Part shown: positions 15,450 to 23,806 of the stretch, one piece after another
How the letters are laid out: every line of letters begins with the position of its first letter
Position numbering within the stretch: the stretch's first letter is position 1
Assembly: GCA_042408445.1 (NCBI GenBank)
Contig: JBHORC010000025.1
Coordinates: 7,646-71,645, forward strand
DNA length: 64,000 bases
DNA from: CF-46 sp042408445
GTDB lineage: Bacteria; Chloroflexota; Limnocylindria; Limnocylindrales; CSP1-4
Direction: 5' to 3'
Program-made: the position numbers and the translations under genes
Notes under the pieces: generated by a model
What the model was told of the DNA's origin: nothing
The model's input: the letters and a program-made list of their open reading frames with translations, nothing else
Databases searched by the model: none

Positions 15450-16928
15450 TCAGCCGCAGGCGCGGCGAACGACGTCGTAGAGGACCGGCAGGCCCCAGCG
15501 GAGCGCGTCCACCCCGACCCGCTCGTCGACGCCGTGGAATCGCTCCATGAAACGCTCGGCCGGGTCCAGGCGAAGCGGCGAGAACCCGTACGTCGGAATG
15601 CCCAGCGCGGCAGTGTGCTTCGCGTCCGTGGCGAACGGGACCATGAACGGCAGCGGGATCCCCTCCGGGTCGTGGTCGATCACCGTCTGCGCGAGGATCG
15701 CGTAGAGGGGATCGTCCACCGGAGCGGCCACCGCCGGGGCATGGATGACGAGATCGACGTCGACGTGACCGGCCAGGTCGCCCAGCCGGCCAATGACGAT
15801 CTCGCGCATGTCCTCCTCCGTCGTTTCGGGCAGGACGCGACAGTCGATCTCGATGCTGGCCTCACCCGGGATGACGTTGTACTTCACGCCGGCGTGAACG
15901 ATCGTCGGGCTCACCGTGTCGCGGAGGAGCGCCCGGACGACGCGTGCCGGCACCGGCTCACACAGGGCGTCCAGCGCCGCCTCGCCGAGCCTCGGATCGT
16001 CACTCGCGAGCGCACGGAGGAGCCGTGCGGCGTCCGTGTCGGTGCGGCTCGTCTCGCCACCGGTCTGCTCCGTCGCAAGCTGATCGGCGATCCCCTGGAA
16101 GAACGTCCGCATGACGGGCGTGAGCCGGGGCGGACCCTGCACGGCGAGCCGGGTGACGGCGAGGGCCGCCCGGACGGCCGCGTTGTCGTCCCGCGGCATC
16201 GAGCCGTGACCCCACGTCCCGTGAACGGTCAGGCGGTAGACCGCGTATCCCTTCTCGGCCACGCCGATCGGGTAGAACCGGCGGCCGGCGAAGGTCGTTG
16301 CGACCGCCCCGGACTCGTTGATCGCGCCCGACGCCCGGAGCAGCTCGGGGCGTTCGGCGATGATCCAGGCGATGCCGTTCAGGCCGCCTGCCTCCTCGTC
16401 GGCCGTGCTCGCGAAGATGACGTCGCGGCGGAGACCCGGGACCGGGTCGGCAGACGGGTCACGTCCCGCGGCACGCGCCTCCGCGGCGAGCATCCGGACG
16501 ACCGTCAGCTCCATTGCGAGCAGGTTCTTCATGTCGACCGCGCCGCGGCCCCAGACGTAGCCATCGGCGACGTCACCCGCGAACGGGTCGTGCGTCCAGA
16601 GCTCCGGCGGCGCGGGGACGACGTCGAGATGGGACAGGAGGAGCAGGGGATCGCCGCCGGTCCCGTCCCCGCGGAGCCGCGTCACGACCGAGCCGCGGCC
16701 GGCGACGAGCTCCAGGACCTCGGGCTGGAGGCCGACATCCTCGAGCGCTCCGGCGATCCACCGGGCGGCGCGGGTCTCGCCGTCGGGTGCGTCGACCGGG
16801 ACGGGATTCACGGACGGGATCCGGATCAGCGACCGCAGGGTTTCCACGAGCTCGTCGCCGGCGGCGGCGAGGCCCGACGGGTCGAGGGCGGACGACGGAA
16901 GCCCGGACCGACCGGCGGCGGTCGTCAC
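15450..16928 (-). CDS. M20-family metallopeptidase
   Basis: The protein has 492 residues. It belongs to the dinuclear-zinc M20 peptidases (ArgE/DapE/CPG2 group). Ligands are in place: His100 and Asp102 (SHLDVVP), Asp132 (GRGAVDMK), Glu178-Glu179 (DEEAGG) and a late His in RFHGVDE. A dimerisation insert carries VHGTWGHGSMPRDDNAAV. The best guess is a cytoplasmic carboxypeptidase or dipeptidase; the substrate is not predictable. The start is GTG 16926-16928, overlapping the stop of the small membrane-protein gene (GTGA). It is the last gene of the ilvD operon. Confidence 0.88.
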   Translation of the reverse strand: MTTAAGRSGLPSSALDPSGLAAAGDELVETLRSLIRIPSVNPVPVDAPDGETRAARWIAGALEDVGLQPEVLELVAGRGSVVTRLRGDGTGGDPLLLLSHLDVVPAPPELWTHDPFAGDVADGYVWGRGAVDMKNLLAMELTVVRMLAAEARAAGRDPSADPVPGLRRDVIFASTADEEAGGLNGIAWIIAERPELLRASGAINESGAVATTFAGRRFYPIGVAEKGYAVYRLTVHGTWGHGSMPRDDNAAVRAALAVTRLAVQGPPRLTPVMRTFFQGIADQLATEQTGGETSRTDTDAARLLRALASDDPRLGEAALDALCEPVPARVVRALLRDTVSPTIVHAGVKYNVIPGEASIEIDCRVLPETTEEDMREIVIGRLGDLAGHVDVDLVIHAPAVAAPVDDPLYAILAQTVIDHDPEGIPLPFMVPFATDAKHTAALGIPTYGFSPLRLDPAERFMERFHGVDERVGVDALRWGLPVLYDVVRRACG

Positions 16929-17209
16929 CCTGGGTTGCCGACGAGGTTCGGGAACCCCAGCAGGAGGGCGATCACGCCGAGCACGAAGCCGGCGAAGACG
17001 ATGACGAGGACCATCGCGAGCAGGATCCGGAGGTAGCGCCGGTCCTCCCGCTCAGCGCCAGCCTGGTCGGGATCGCGGCCGCCGGGGATGTAGGGCGTGG
17101 ACAGGCCGCGGCGGCGCGCCGAGGCGTTCCGCTCCGAGTCGTACGCGGCGGGGTCCGGTGGCAGCGACGCGGGCCGCCGCGCATCGCGGGCATCTTCGTC
17201 CTGGGTCAT
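16925..17209 (-). CDS. Small single-pass membrane protein
   Basis: The protein has 94 residues. The first ~60 are charged and polar (SLPPDPAAYDSERNASARRR), followed by one strongly hydrophobic helix at about 62-86 (ILLAMVLVIVFAGFVLGVIA) and a short tail. No family is recognised. It overlaps by 4 nt both the GNAT gene before it and the M20 gene after it, so it must be translated with them. It may anchor or modulate one of these partners; that is inference. Confidence 0.7.
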   Translation of the reverse strand: MTQDEDARDARRPASLPPDPAAYDSERNASARRRGLSTPYIPGGRDPDQAGAEREDRRYLRILLAMVLVIVFAGFVLGVIALLLGFPNLVGNPG

Positions 17210-18159
17210 GCGCTGATGATCGCCTCGGCCACGGATCCGCGCAGGATGAGCCGGTCCGGTCCGCGTCGGTACCCGAGGCGGGCGTTGATCCGCTGCATCC
17301 CGACGTTTGCCTCGTCATTGTCCGTCTCGAGGGCGCCGACACCTCGCGCGATCGCCCAGGCGATGGTCGCCTGCTTGAGAGCCGTCGCGATGCCCCGGCC
17401 GCGCCACGACCGGCGGACCGCCGTCATGTCGTGATGGGCGATTGCCCGGTCGGCACCGGCGAAGATCATCGCGGCATAGCCGATCGCCTCACCCGTCGCG
17501 GCCTCGACCGCGATCGCGAACCCGTCCGCGGGTGTGCCCGGCCGGTCGACGTCCCGGGCGCGGAACTCGGCGAGGTCACCGACGGCGATCGGCTCGTCGC
17601 CACCGGGGATGTCGGGGAACGCACCAAGCGCGACGCGGTGGACCGATGGCAGGAGATCCGGCCGCGCCGCGAGGGTCGTGAGCTCGACGCCCGGCGGGCT
17701 CTCGACCGTCGGCTTCGCCCGGTCGGCCAGCTCGAGCCGCCAGACCCGCATCCGCTCGAACTCCTCGAAGCCGCGACGGAGCAGGAACGTCACCGCGTCC
17801 GGTCGAGAGTCCGTGGCGGGGATGTGCAGGTGAGCCTTGCCGGCGGTGGCGGCGACCCGTCGAACCGCCGCGAGGAGGCTGCTGCCGACGCCCTGGCGTC
17901 GGAACGGCTCCAGCACGTCGACCGTGGCCCAGAGCGCGTCGTAGTCCGGCGGTTGGACCCAGATCCGGCCGACGCTGGCAGTGCCGACGACGACGCCATC
18001 GGCCCCCGCGATGAACCGTTCGGAGCCGGGATAGGTCGCATCTTGCCAGCGAAGCTCCTCGACGGAGGTTGCCCACTCCGGCCGCGTCTCGTTGATGACC
18101 GCAGCAATCGCGCGCAGGTCGTCGTCGCCACGGCCGGCGGGGCGCAGGGCCGGCGTCAT
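17206..18159 (-). CDS. Tandem GNAT-domain acetyltransferase
   Basis: The protein has 317 residues and two GNAT domains. The first (about 5-150) has VLEPFRRQGVGSSLLAAV as its acetyl-CoA loop. The second (about 165-317) has VRRSWRGRGIATALKQATIA followed by TDNDEANVGMQRINARLGY, a form common in mycothiol-synthase-like and antibiotic-modifying double GNATs. The acceptor is unknown. It overlaps the LLM oxidoreductase gene upstream and the membrane-protein gene downstream by 4 nt each. Confidence 0.82.
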   Translation of the reverse strand: MTPALRPAGRGDDDLRAIAAVINETRPEWATSVEELRWQDATYPGSERFIAGADGVVVGTASVGRIWVQPPDYDALWATVDVLEPFRRQGVGSSLLAAVRRVAATAGKAHLHIPATDSRPDAVTFLLRRGFEEFERMRVWRLELADRAKPTVESPPGVELTTLAARPDLLPSVHRVALGAFPDIPGGDEPIAVGDLAEFRARDVDRPGTPADGFAIAVEAATGEAIGYAAMIFAGADRAIAHHDMTAVRRSWRGRGIATALKQATIAWAIARGVGALETDNDEANVGMQRINARLGYRRGPDRLILRGSVAEAIISA

Positions 18160-19055
18160 CCGGTCCGGTCGCGGAGCGGCCGGAGGCAGTCGTCGACGAG
18201 GACGTCGAGGCCCTTCGGCCCGAGCTCGGCCGGCATGCCGAGCACGATGTGGGTCGCACCGGCATCCAGCAGCCCGCCCGCCGCCTCGACCGCCTCGCGG
18301 CGGCTGGCCGTCGTCGCCCCCGTCGACACCTGGCCGACGACATCGAACGTCGACGGGTCGCGGCCGGCGATCTCGAGGGCCGTCAGGAGCGCGTCGCGCT
18401 TCTCCGCGAAGTACGGGATGTTGCCGGCGTGGGTGCCCGGCAGGAGCCAGCCGTCGCCGCTCTCCGCGGCGAGCCGGATCCCGCGTGGACCCTGACCGCC
18501 CAGGTAGATCGGCGGGCCGCCGGGCGTCCGGGGCAGGGGAGCCGCGACCGCTCCCGTCAGCGCGTAGTACGGATCGTCGCGGCTGACGCCAGGGGAGGTG
18601 GCCGCGGCTTCCGACCAGAGCGCGCGAAGGGTCGCGACCGCGGAGACGAGGCGATCGATCCGTGGGCCGATCGGCGGCAGGTCGATCCCGAACGGCTCGT
18701 GCTCCCCCTCGAACCAACCGGCGCCGAGCCCGAGCACGAAGTGACCATCCGTCGCGTGATCGAGCACGGCGGCAGCCTTTGCAAGGAGAACCGGATGACG
18801 AAACGTGTTCGACAGGACGGCATGCCCGACCATGACGCCGGGAACGTGGTGGACGAGCGTCGCGAGCAGCGTCACCGCCTCCAGCGAGGGCCCGGGCGCC
18901 GCAGCGTCCATGTTCGTCAGGTGGTCGTTCATCCACCCACTATCGAACGCCCTCGCCTCGTCCTCGGCGAGCTCGCCCGCGCGGCGCCACGTGGCATCGA
19001 GCGTTGCCCAATCGACGTCCTGCGGCGACGTCTTGAACCCGATTCGGACCCTCAT
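18156..19055 (-). CDS. LLM-class flavin/F420-dependent oxidoreductase
   Basis: The protein has 299 residues, a TIM barrel of the luciferase-like monooxygenase family. Typical elements are VTLLATLVHHVPGVMVGHAV, HPVLLAKAAAVLDHATDGHF, VLGLGAGWFEGEHEPFGI and IYLGGQGPRGIRLAAESGDG. Sequences of this type usually use F420 rather than FMN, as in many Actinobacteriota and Chloroflexota. The reaction is unknown. It overlaps ilvD upstream and the GNAT gene downstream by 4 nt, so it is made together with a branched-chain amino acid enzyme, although the functional link is unclear. Confidence 0.85.
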   Translation of the reverse strand: MRVRIGFKTSPQDVDWATLDATWRRAGELAEDEARAFDSGWMNDHLTNMDAAAPGPSLEAVTLLATLVHHVPGVMVGHAVLSNTFRHPVLLAKAAAVLDHATDGHFVLGLGAGWFEGEHEPFGIDLPPIGPRIDRLVSAVATLRALWSEAAATSPGVSRDDPYYALTGAVAAPLPRTPGGPPIYLGGQGPRGIRLAAESGDGWLLPGTHAGNIPYFAEKRDALLTALEIAGRDPSTFDVVGQVSTGATTASRREAVEAAGGLLDAGATHIVLGMPAELGPKGLDVLVDDCLRPLRDRTG

Positions 19056-20863
19056 CCGGCCGTGATGAGCGACTCGCCGGTCCCGGCCGTCGAACCGTCG
19101 CTGACGACGGTCCGCTCGAGCGCCTCGGTCATCCGCCGGCCCGTCGTCACGGCGCCGTTCGAGGCCGACGAGACGAGCGCCGCGTACTTGGCGAGCACCC
19201 CGCCGGCGTACCGCGGCCGCGGCGCGGTCCAGCGGCCACGGCGCTGCTCGAGCACCTCGGCGGCGACGTTCAGGTCGAGCCGCCGCGCGTCGACGTCGAT
19301 CACGATCTCGTCACCTTCCTCGACGAGCGCGATCGGGCCGCCGAGGGCGGCCTCCGGTGCGATGTGGCCGATCATCAGGCCGTGGGTTCCGCCGGAGAAG
19401 CGGCCGTCCGTGATGAGCGCGACCGTGTCGCCGAGGCCCTCGCCGACGAGTGCCCCCGTGACGCTGAGCATCTCCTGCATCCCGGGCCCGCCGACCGGTC
19501 CCTCGTAGCGGATCACGACGACGTCGCCCGGCACGATCCGCCGATCGCGGACGGCCGCATAGCACTCCGTCTCGGAGTCGAAGACCCGGGCCGGACCGCG
19601 GTGGAGGCGTCGCTCGTGACCCGCCAGCTTCACGACACAGCCGTCCGGGGCGAGTGAGCCGCGCAGGATCGTCAATCCGCCGGTGGGCTTGATCGGGCGG
19701 TCGATCGGGACGACGACCGTCTGGCCCGGCGTCTCGCGGGCAGCGGTCGCGATGTCGGCAAGCGTGCGTCCGTCCACGTTCGGCGTCGAGCCGTCGATCC
19801 GGCTCCCCGCCAGCAGCTCCCGGATCACGAGCCCCAGCCCGCCCGCCTCGTACAGGTGGGACGCGGTGTAACGGCCGCCGGGCTGAAGGTCCCCGACGAT
19901 CGGGGTTCGCTCCGCGACCGTCCCGAAGTCGTCGATCTCGAGCGGGATGCCGTACTCGTGAGCGATCGCGAGCAGGTGGAGGACCGCGTTGGTCGAGCCA
20001 CCGGTCGCCGCGACCGCGGCGATCGAGTTGTCGATCGAGGTCCGGGTCACGAAGGTGGACGGCCGGATGTCGTCACGGACGAGCCGCATGACCATCTCGC
20101 CGCAGCGACGAGCCGCTTCGTCCTTCGCCGGGTCCTCGGCGGGGATCCCGTTCAGCTCGCCGGGCGAGAGGCCGAGCACCTCCATGACCATGCTCATCGT
20201 GTTGGCCGTGAACTGGCCACCACAGGCGCCCGGCCCGGGACATGAGGCAGCCTCGACCTCGTAGAGCTCGTCGAGCGTGATCTTGCCCGCGCGATAGGAG
20301 CCGATCGCCTCGTAGATCGTCACAACCGTCGCGTCGCGCGAGCCGTCGCCGCCCATGACCGCCGTCCGGACCCCGGGATGGATCGTCCCCGAGTAGAGGG
20401 CGAGGCCCGGGATGTCCAGGCGCCCGAGCGCCATCGCCGCACCGGGGCCGGTCTTGTCGCAACCGAAGATCGCCACGACACCATCGAACAGATGACCGCG
20501 GGCGACGAGCTCGATCGAATCGGCGATGACCTCACGGCTGATCAGCGAGGCCTTCATCCCCTCCGTGCCCATCGTCACGCCGTCGCTCACGGAGATCGTG
20601 TTGAACTCCATCGGCGTCCCGCCGGCCGCCCGGATCCCTGCCTTCACCGCCTCGGCCAGGCGGCGATGGTTGTAGTTGCAGGGCATCGTCTCGATCCAGT
20701 TCGTCCCGACGCCGACGATCGGCTTGGCGAGGTCCTCGTCGGTGAAGCCGATCGCCTTCAGCATGCCGCGGGCGCCGGCCCGATCCGGGCCGTCGGTGAG
20801 GGCAGCGGAGTGGCGCTTGGCGGGATCGGAGGGACGGTCGTAGACGTGACGGGAATCGGACAT
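19052..20863 (-). CDS. ilvD: Dihydroxy-acid dehydratase
   Basis: The protein has 603 residues. It dehydrates 2,3-dihydroxy acids in valine and isoleucine synthesis and uses an iron-sulfur cluster. Cluster cysteines are seen at Cys62 (MPCNYNH), Cys135 (FGCDKTGPG) and Cys208/Cys214 (CPGPGACGG); GRFSGGTHGLMIGH follows near the C-terminus. The ATG is preceded by GGAGA on the minus strand. It heads a five-gene coupled operon and is separated from the main ilv-leu operon by about 7 kb. A TACACT hexamer at 20901-20906 (minus) could be its -10. Confidence 0.93.
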   Translation of the reverse strand: MSDSRHVYDRPSDPAKRHSAALTDGPDRAGARGMLKAIGFTDEDLAKPIVGVGTNWIETMPCNYNHRRLAEAVKAGIRAAGGTPMEFNTISVSDGVTMGTEGMKASLISREVIADSIELVARGHLFDGVVAIFGCDKTGPGAAMALGRLDIPGLALYSGTIHPGVRTAVMGGDGSRDATVVTIYEAIGSYRAGKITLDELYEVEAASCPGPGACGGQFTANTMSMVMEVLGLSPGELNGIPAEDPAKDEAARRCGEMVMRLVRDDIRPSTFVTRTSIDNSIAAVAATGGSTNAVLHLLAIAHEYGIPLEIDDFGTVAERTPIVGDLQPGGRYTASHLYEAGGLGLVIRELLAGSRIDGSTPNVDGRTLADIATAARETPGQTVVVPIDRPIKPTGGLTILRGSLAPDGCVVKLAGHERRLHRGPARVFDSETECYAAVRDRRIVPGDVVVIRYEGPVGGPGMQEMLSVTGALVGEGLGDTVALITDGRFSGGTHGLMIGHIAPEAALGGPIALVEEGDEIVIDVDARRLDLNVAAEVLEQRRGRWTAPRPRYAGGVLAKYAALVSSASNGAVTTGRRMTEALERTVVSDGSTAGTGESLITAG

Positions 20864-20943
20864 CGAGGGTCTCCGGCTCGGTCGTTCGGCGGGTCCGTCA
20901 AGTGTAGGCGGCGGCGGCCCGAGCGCCGCAGCCTCGGTCCGGC

Positions 20944-20972
20944 TTCCCCACGGCGTGACGCGCGGCTATGCT
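20944..20972 (+). promoter_or_regulatory. Sigma-70-like promoter for the cyclic-nucleotide-domain gene
   Basis: TTCCCC (20944-20949) and TATGCT (20967-20972) are spaced by 17 bp and lie about 40 bp before the ATG at 21014. The -10 fit is good; the -35 fit is moderate. Confidence 0.45.
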
Positions 20973-21013
20973 GCGCGGACGAAACCGGCCGCGGGGCGAC
21001 GTTGGAGAGGGTG

Positions 21014-21442
21014 ATGCCGACGCATACGGACGAGAAGCTGGAGCTGCTGCGGAAGACGCCGCTGCTGGCGGGCCTCGGTCGCCGTGATCTCGAGGAGGTC
21101 GGCCGCCTCGCCGACGAGGTGGACGTCAAGACCGGACACGTGCTCATGCGGGAGGGCGATCCGGGTCGGGAGTTCTTCGTGATCGTCGATGGCACGGTCC
21201 GGATCGACCGCGGCGGGGAGACGATCCGCCGGATGGGTGCCGGCGACTTCGTCGGCGACATTGCGCTGGTCACGGAGCGGCCGCGAACCGCGACCGTCAC
21301 GGCCGAGAGCGACACGCGGCTCCTCGTCGTCGGCCACCGCGAGTTCCACTCGCTGCTCGACCAGTTCCCGTCGATCCGGCTCAGCGTGCTGGAGTCGATG
21401 GCGCTCCGACTGCGCGACCTCGAGCCCGATCACGCTCACTGA
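21014..21442 (+). CDS. Stand-alone cyclic-nucleotide-binding-like domain protein
   Basis: The protein has 142 residues and consists almost only of one cNMP-binding beta roll: KTPLLAGLGRRDLEEVGRL, then GREFFVIVDGTVRIDRGG and GDFVGDIALVTERPRTATVT. The P-R-T-A-T stretch keeps the arginine at the phosphate-binding position, so real cyclic nucleotide binding is more likely here than in the Crp-like protein at 793. No DNA-binding or enzymatic domain is attached. The Shine-Dalgarno is GGAGAGG. It probably acts as a ligand-dependent partner; the target is unknown. Confidence 0.8.
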   Translation: MPTHTDEKLELLRKTPLLAGLGRRDLEEVGRLADEVDVKTGHVLMREGDPGREFFVIVDGTVRIDRGGETIRRMGAGDFVGDIALVTERPRTATVTAESDTRLLVVGHREFHSLLDQFPSIRLSVLESMALRLRDLEPDHAH

Positions 21443-21487
21443 GGGCCGCAGCGGCTCACTCCGGCGTCGCGGTCGCTCGCCCCTCTG

Positions 21488-22666
21488 TCAGCGGATGCAG
21501 GCTCCCGTGTCTGCGAGCCCGGTCCGCCCGATCGCCGGCTCGACCGCCCGCGCCACCGCCGTCGGCGTGAGCGCGTAGCCGACCTCCTCGTCGGTTCGGG
21601 CCTCGGCGAAGACCACGCCGCCGACCGTCCCGTCGGCAAGGATGAGCGGGCCGCCGCTGTCGCCCTGGTCGATCTCGGCCCGCAGCTCGACGATCGCCCG
21701 GCTCACGCGCCCCGTGCCGTAGATGTCGCGTCCCTGGGCCACGTACGAGCCGGCCACGGCGGCCGCCGAGATCGTCAACGCGCCGCCGTGCGGGAAGCCG
21801 AGCGTCGCACCGACCGCGCCGCGGGATGGGTCGGACGCGGCGAACCGGAGCGGTGCGGCGTTCAGGTTGTTGACCCAGAGGAGCGCGACGTCCAGCTCCG
21901 GATCGTCGAAGACGGCCCGCGCATCGAGCGGCCGGCCGCCCGAGACGGCCACGCGGATCGTCCGCGCGCCGGCGACGACGTGCGCGTTCGTGACGACGTA
22001 GTCGCCGGCGATCGCGAACCCGGTCCCGCTCGACGTGAACTCGCACGTGAGCGCCGAGACCTTGACCGTGCTGTTCTCGGCACGTCGCGCGATCGCTGCA
22101 GCGGCGGGATCGGCGGGCCGGGCGACGGGCGGCTGGGGGAGCGGGTCCAGACCGACGAAGAGGTCCGGGATCCCGGTGTCGTCGAGGAGGCGGCCGAGCT
22201 CGACCGCGATCTCGGTCGGTGCGGGCAGGACCTGGTTCAGGCCGCGGACGAGGAGCGACGTCTGGGCCTGCGTCGCGAGGTAGCGGAGCGGTCCCGCGGC
22301 GAGCAGGCCGCTCATCAGCCAGATCACGAGCAGGGCCTGGATGCCGCCGACGAGGCCGCCGAGGGCGCGATCGAGGGTCCGGAGCGGGGACGCACCGAGG
22401 CGGACGGTCGCCAGCCTTCCGATGGACGACCCGATCGCCTCCCCGATGCCGACGACGAGGAGGATGCCCGCCAGCACGACGATCGCCCGAATCGCCGGCT
22501 CGAGGTCCGTGAGTCGCGGCTCGACCGCGGGCAGGATCGTGATCACGAGGGCGGCGCCGCCGAACCCGCCGAGCAGCCCGCCGATCTGCGGCAGCGCGCC
22601 CGACGAGATGCCGATCAGGACGGCAGCCGCGACGACGACGAGGATCAGGATGTCGAAGAGGTTCAC
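21488..22666 (-). CDS. CvpA-type membrane serine protease (MarP-like)
   Basis: The protein has 392 residues. The first ~125 form a four-helix CvpA-like membrane domain (FDILILVVVAAAVLIGISSG at 4-23). An extracytoplasmic trypsin-like domain follows with His229 (TNAHVV), Asp259 (DPELDVALL) and Ser337 (QGDSGGPL). Cys208 and Cys390 flank the protease domain in the same way as the regulatory disulfide of Mycobacterium tuberculosis MarP, which protects against acid and oxidative stress. Acting on the cell envelope is therefore the likely role. The start is GTG. The gene stands alone. Confidence 0.88.
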   Translation of the reverse strand: MNLFDILILVVVAAAVLIGISSGALPQIGGLLGGFGGAALVITILPAVEPRLTDLEPAIRAIVVLAGILLVVGIGEAIGSSIGRLATVRLGASPLRTLDRALGGLVGGIQALLVIWLMSGLLAAGPLRYLATQAQTSLLVRGLNQVLPAPTEIAVELGRLLDDTGIPDLFVGLDPLPQPPVARPADPAAAAIARRAENSTVKVSALTCEFTSSGTGFAIAGDYVVTNAHVVAGARTIRVAVSGGRPLDARAVFDDPELDVALLWVNNLNAAPLRFAASDPSRGAVGATLGFPHGGALTISAAAVAGSYVAQGRDIYGTGRVSRAIVELRAEIDQGDSGGPLILADGTVGGVVFAEARTDEEVGYALTPTAVARAVEPAIGRTGLADTGACIR

Positions 22667-22724
22667 CGCTCGTCAGTATCGCCGAGGGCGGGCGACGGGC
22701 TGGGCGGCGCTCGTCGAGCTCGCG

Positions 22725-22777
22725 GGTCGGCGGGGTGGCGGGTCGCGGTCGGCGGGGTGGCGGGTCGCGGTCGGCGG
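22725..22777. repeat. 22-bp tandem repeat, 2.4 copies
   Basis: A 22-bp G-rich unit, beginning ggtcggcggggtggcgggtc, is repeated exactly at 22725-22746 and 22747-22768, with 9 bp of a third copy. It lies between the MarP-like gene and the lipoprotein gene, with G-runs on the plus strand. No gene is present in the gap. Confidence 0.7.
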
Positions 22778-22806
22778 CGCCCGGCGCTGGCGCCCGTCGG
22801 CCCCGG

Positions 22807-23433
22807 TCAGGCGGTCGTGACCTCGATCGGCGGCGCCTCGCCGTTCGGCGAGCTGATCGTCCCCGTCCCGGGCTCGAGGTCCCCGAGATCCACGATCGTC
22901 GCCTTGATCATCGCGATCTCGATGCACATCGCGTCGCGGTTCGAAGAGCCTTCGATGACCGCCAGGGCGATCTGATGGTCCGAACGATCGATCCGGACGG
23001 AGTCGAGGACGTTGCACGGTTCGACCCCGCTCGTCCACGTCACCTTCACGAGGACGTGGCGGCCGTCCACCGAGGCCTGGAGCCGCTGGGCGCCGACCGG
23101 ATGGGGGTCGAGCTGACCCGGCTTGGCGATGACGAGGGTCGGCGCCTGGGCGCCGGGGTCGATGGGTGTGGGATCCGGCGGCACGACGCCGACACCGGTT
23201 CCGGGATCGCCCGCGGTGCCACCGCCGGCACCGCCCGCACCATCACTGCCACTCGGCGTCGAATCGGCCGGCCCACCGCCGGCTGCGGAGCCGGCAGGAG
23301 CTTCTGTCGCGCTCGACGGTGGCGTGCTCGCCCCGACCGACCAAGCAGGTGCGGCACCGGAGCAGGCTGCGGTGATCAGCAGCGCGGCGAAGGCGGTCGC
23401 CAGAAGCGGTCGCGAGTGTCGGATGGTGGTCAT
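22807..23433 (-). CDS. Predicted lipoprotein
   Basis: The protein has 208 residues. The N-terminus is a lipoprotein signal peptide with a lipobox-like ITAAC at Cys24. A Gly/Pro/Ser/Thr-rich linker covers about 25-100. A small folded domain follows (LVIAKPGQLDPHPVGAQRLQ, then GRHVLVKVTWTSGVEPCNVL) with two cysteines that could pair. The domain is unknown to me; such proteins in this lineage are often annotated as hypothetical. It should be anchored on the outer face of the membrane. Upstream of its start lies a 373-bp gap holding a possible small divergent gene. Confidence 0.75.
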   Translation of the reverse strand: MTTIRHSRPLLATAFAALLITAACSGAAPAWSVGASTPPSSATEAPAGSAAGGGPADSTPSGSDGAGGAGGGTAGDPGTGVGVVPPDPTPIDPGAQAPTLVIAKPGQLDPHPVGAQRLQASVDGRHVLVKVTWTSGVEPCNVLDSVRIDRSDHQIALAVIEGSSNRDAMCIEIAMIKATIVDLGDLEPGTGTISSPNGEAPPIEVTTA

Positions 23434-23607
23434 GGCGCGGCAGACGACGGACGCGCGGTCACGGTTCCGGATGGCGCTGTTCGGCGGGACTCGTTTCCGG
23501 ACATCCGTCCATGCGACTTGCGGTCCCGCGGCGGTGTCGAAGACGAGGTTGGCGCCGCAACCTCGGACCGTGCGACTCGCACGACCCTCGATCACGGAGA
23601 TGCCTCG

Positions 23608-23739
23608 ATGACTCGCGCTACCCGCCCACGCTCGAACTACCGGATCAGCCGCCGTGCGGCCGCGGCCCATCGCGCCCACGGCGCGACGCCGCATCTGGGC
23701 TGCGTCCTCTGCTACATCGGCGCGATCCGGACGCGCTGA
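23608..23739 (+). CDS. Possible small Arg-rich, Cys-containing protein (43 residues)
   Basis: The ORF starts at ATG 23608 with GGAG 9 nt upstream and has strongly GC-biased third positions. The peptide is Arg/Ala-rich with a C-terminal CVLCYIGAIRTR; one C-x-x-C is present. No family is recognised. It is the only candidate gene in the 23434-23806 gap. It converges with leuD. Confidence 0.4.
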   Translation: MTRATRPRSNYRISRRAAAAHRAHGATPHLGCVLCYIGAIRTR

Positions 23740-23806
23740 CGGCGCTCGTTCGCCGGTGACGCCCGCGCGACGCGCTCGCGGTCCACGCATCTGCGCCCAG
23801 CACGGT

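Noticed and set aside
22725..22777. CRISPR array
   Set aside because: The 22-bp units are directly adjacent with no spacers, and no cas gene is near.
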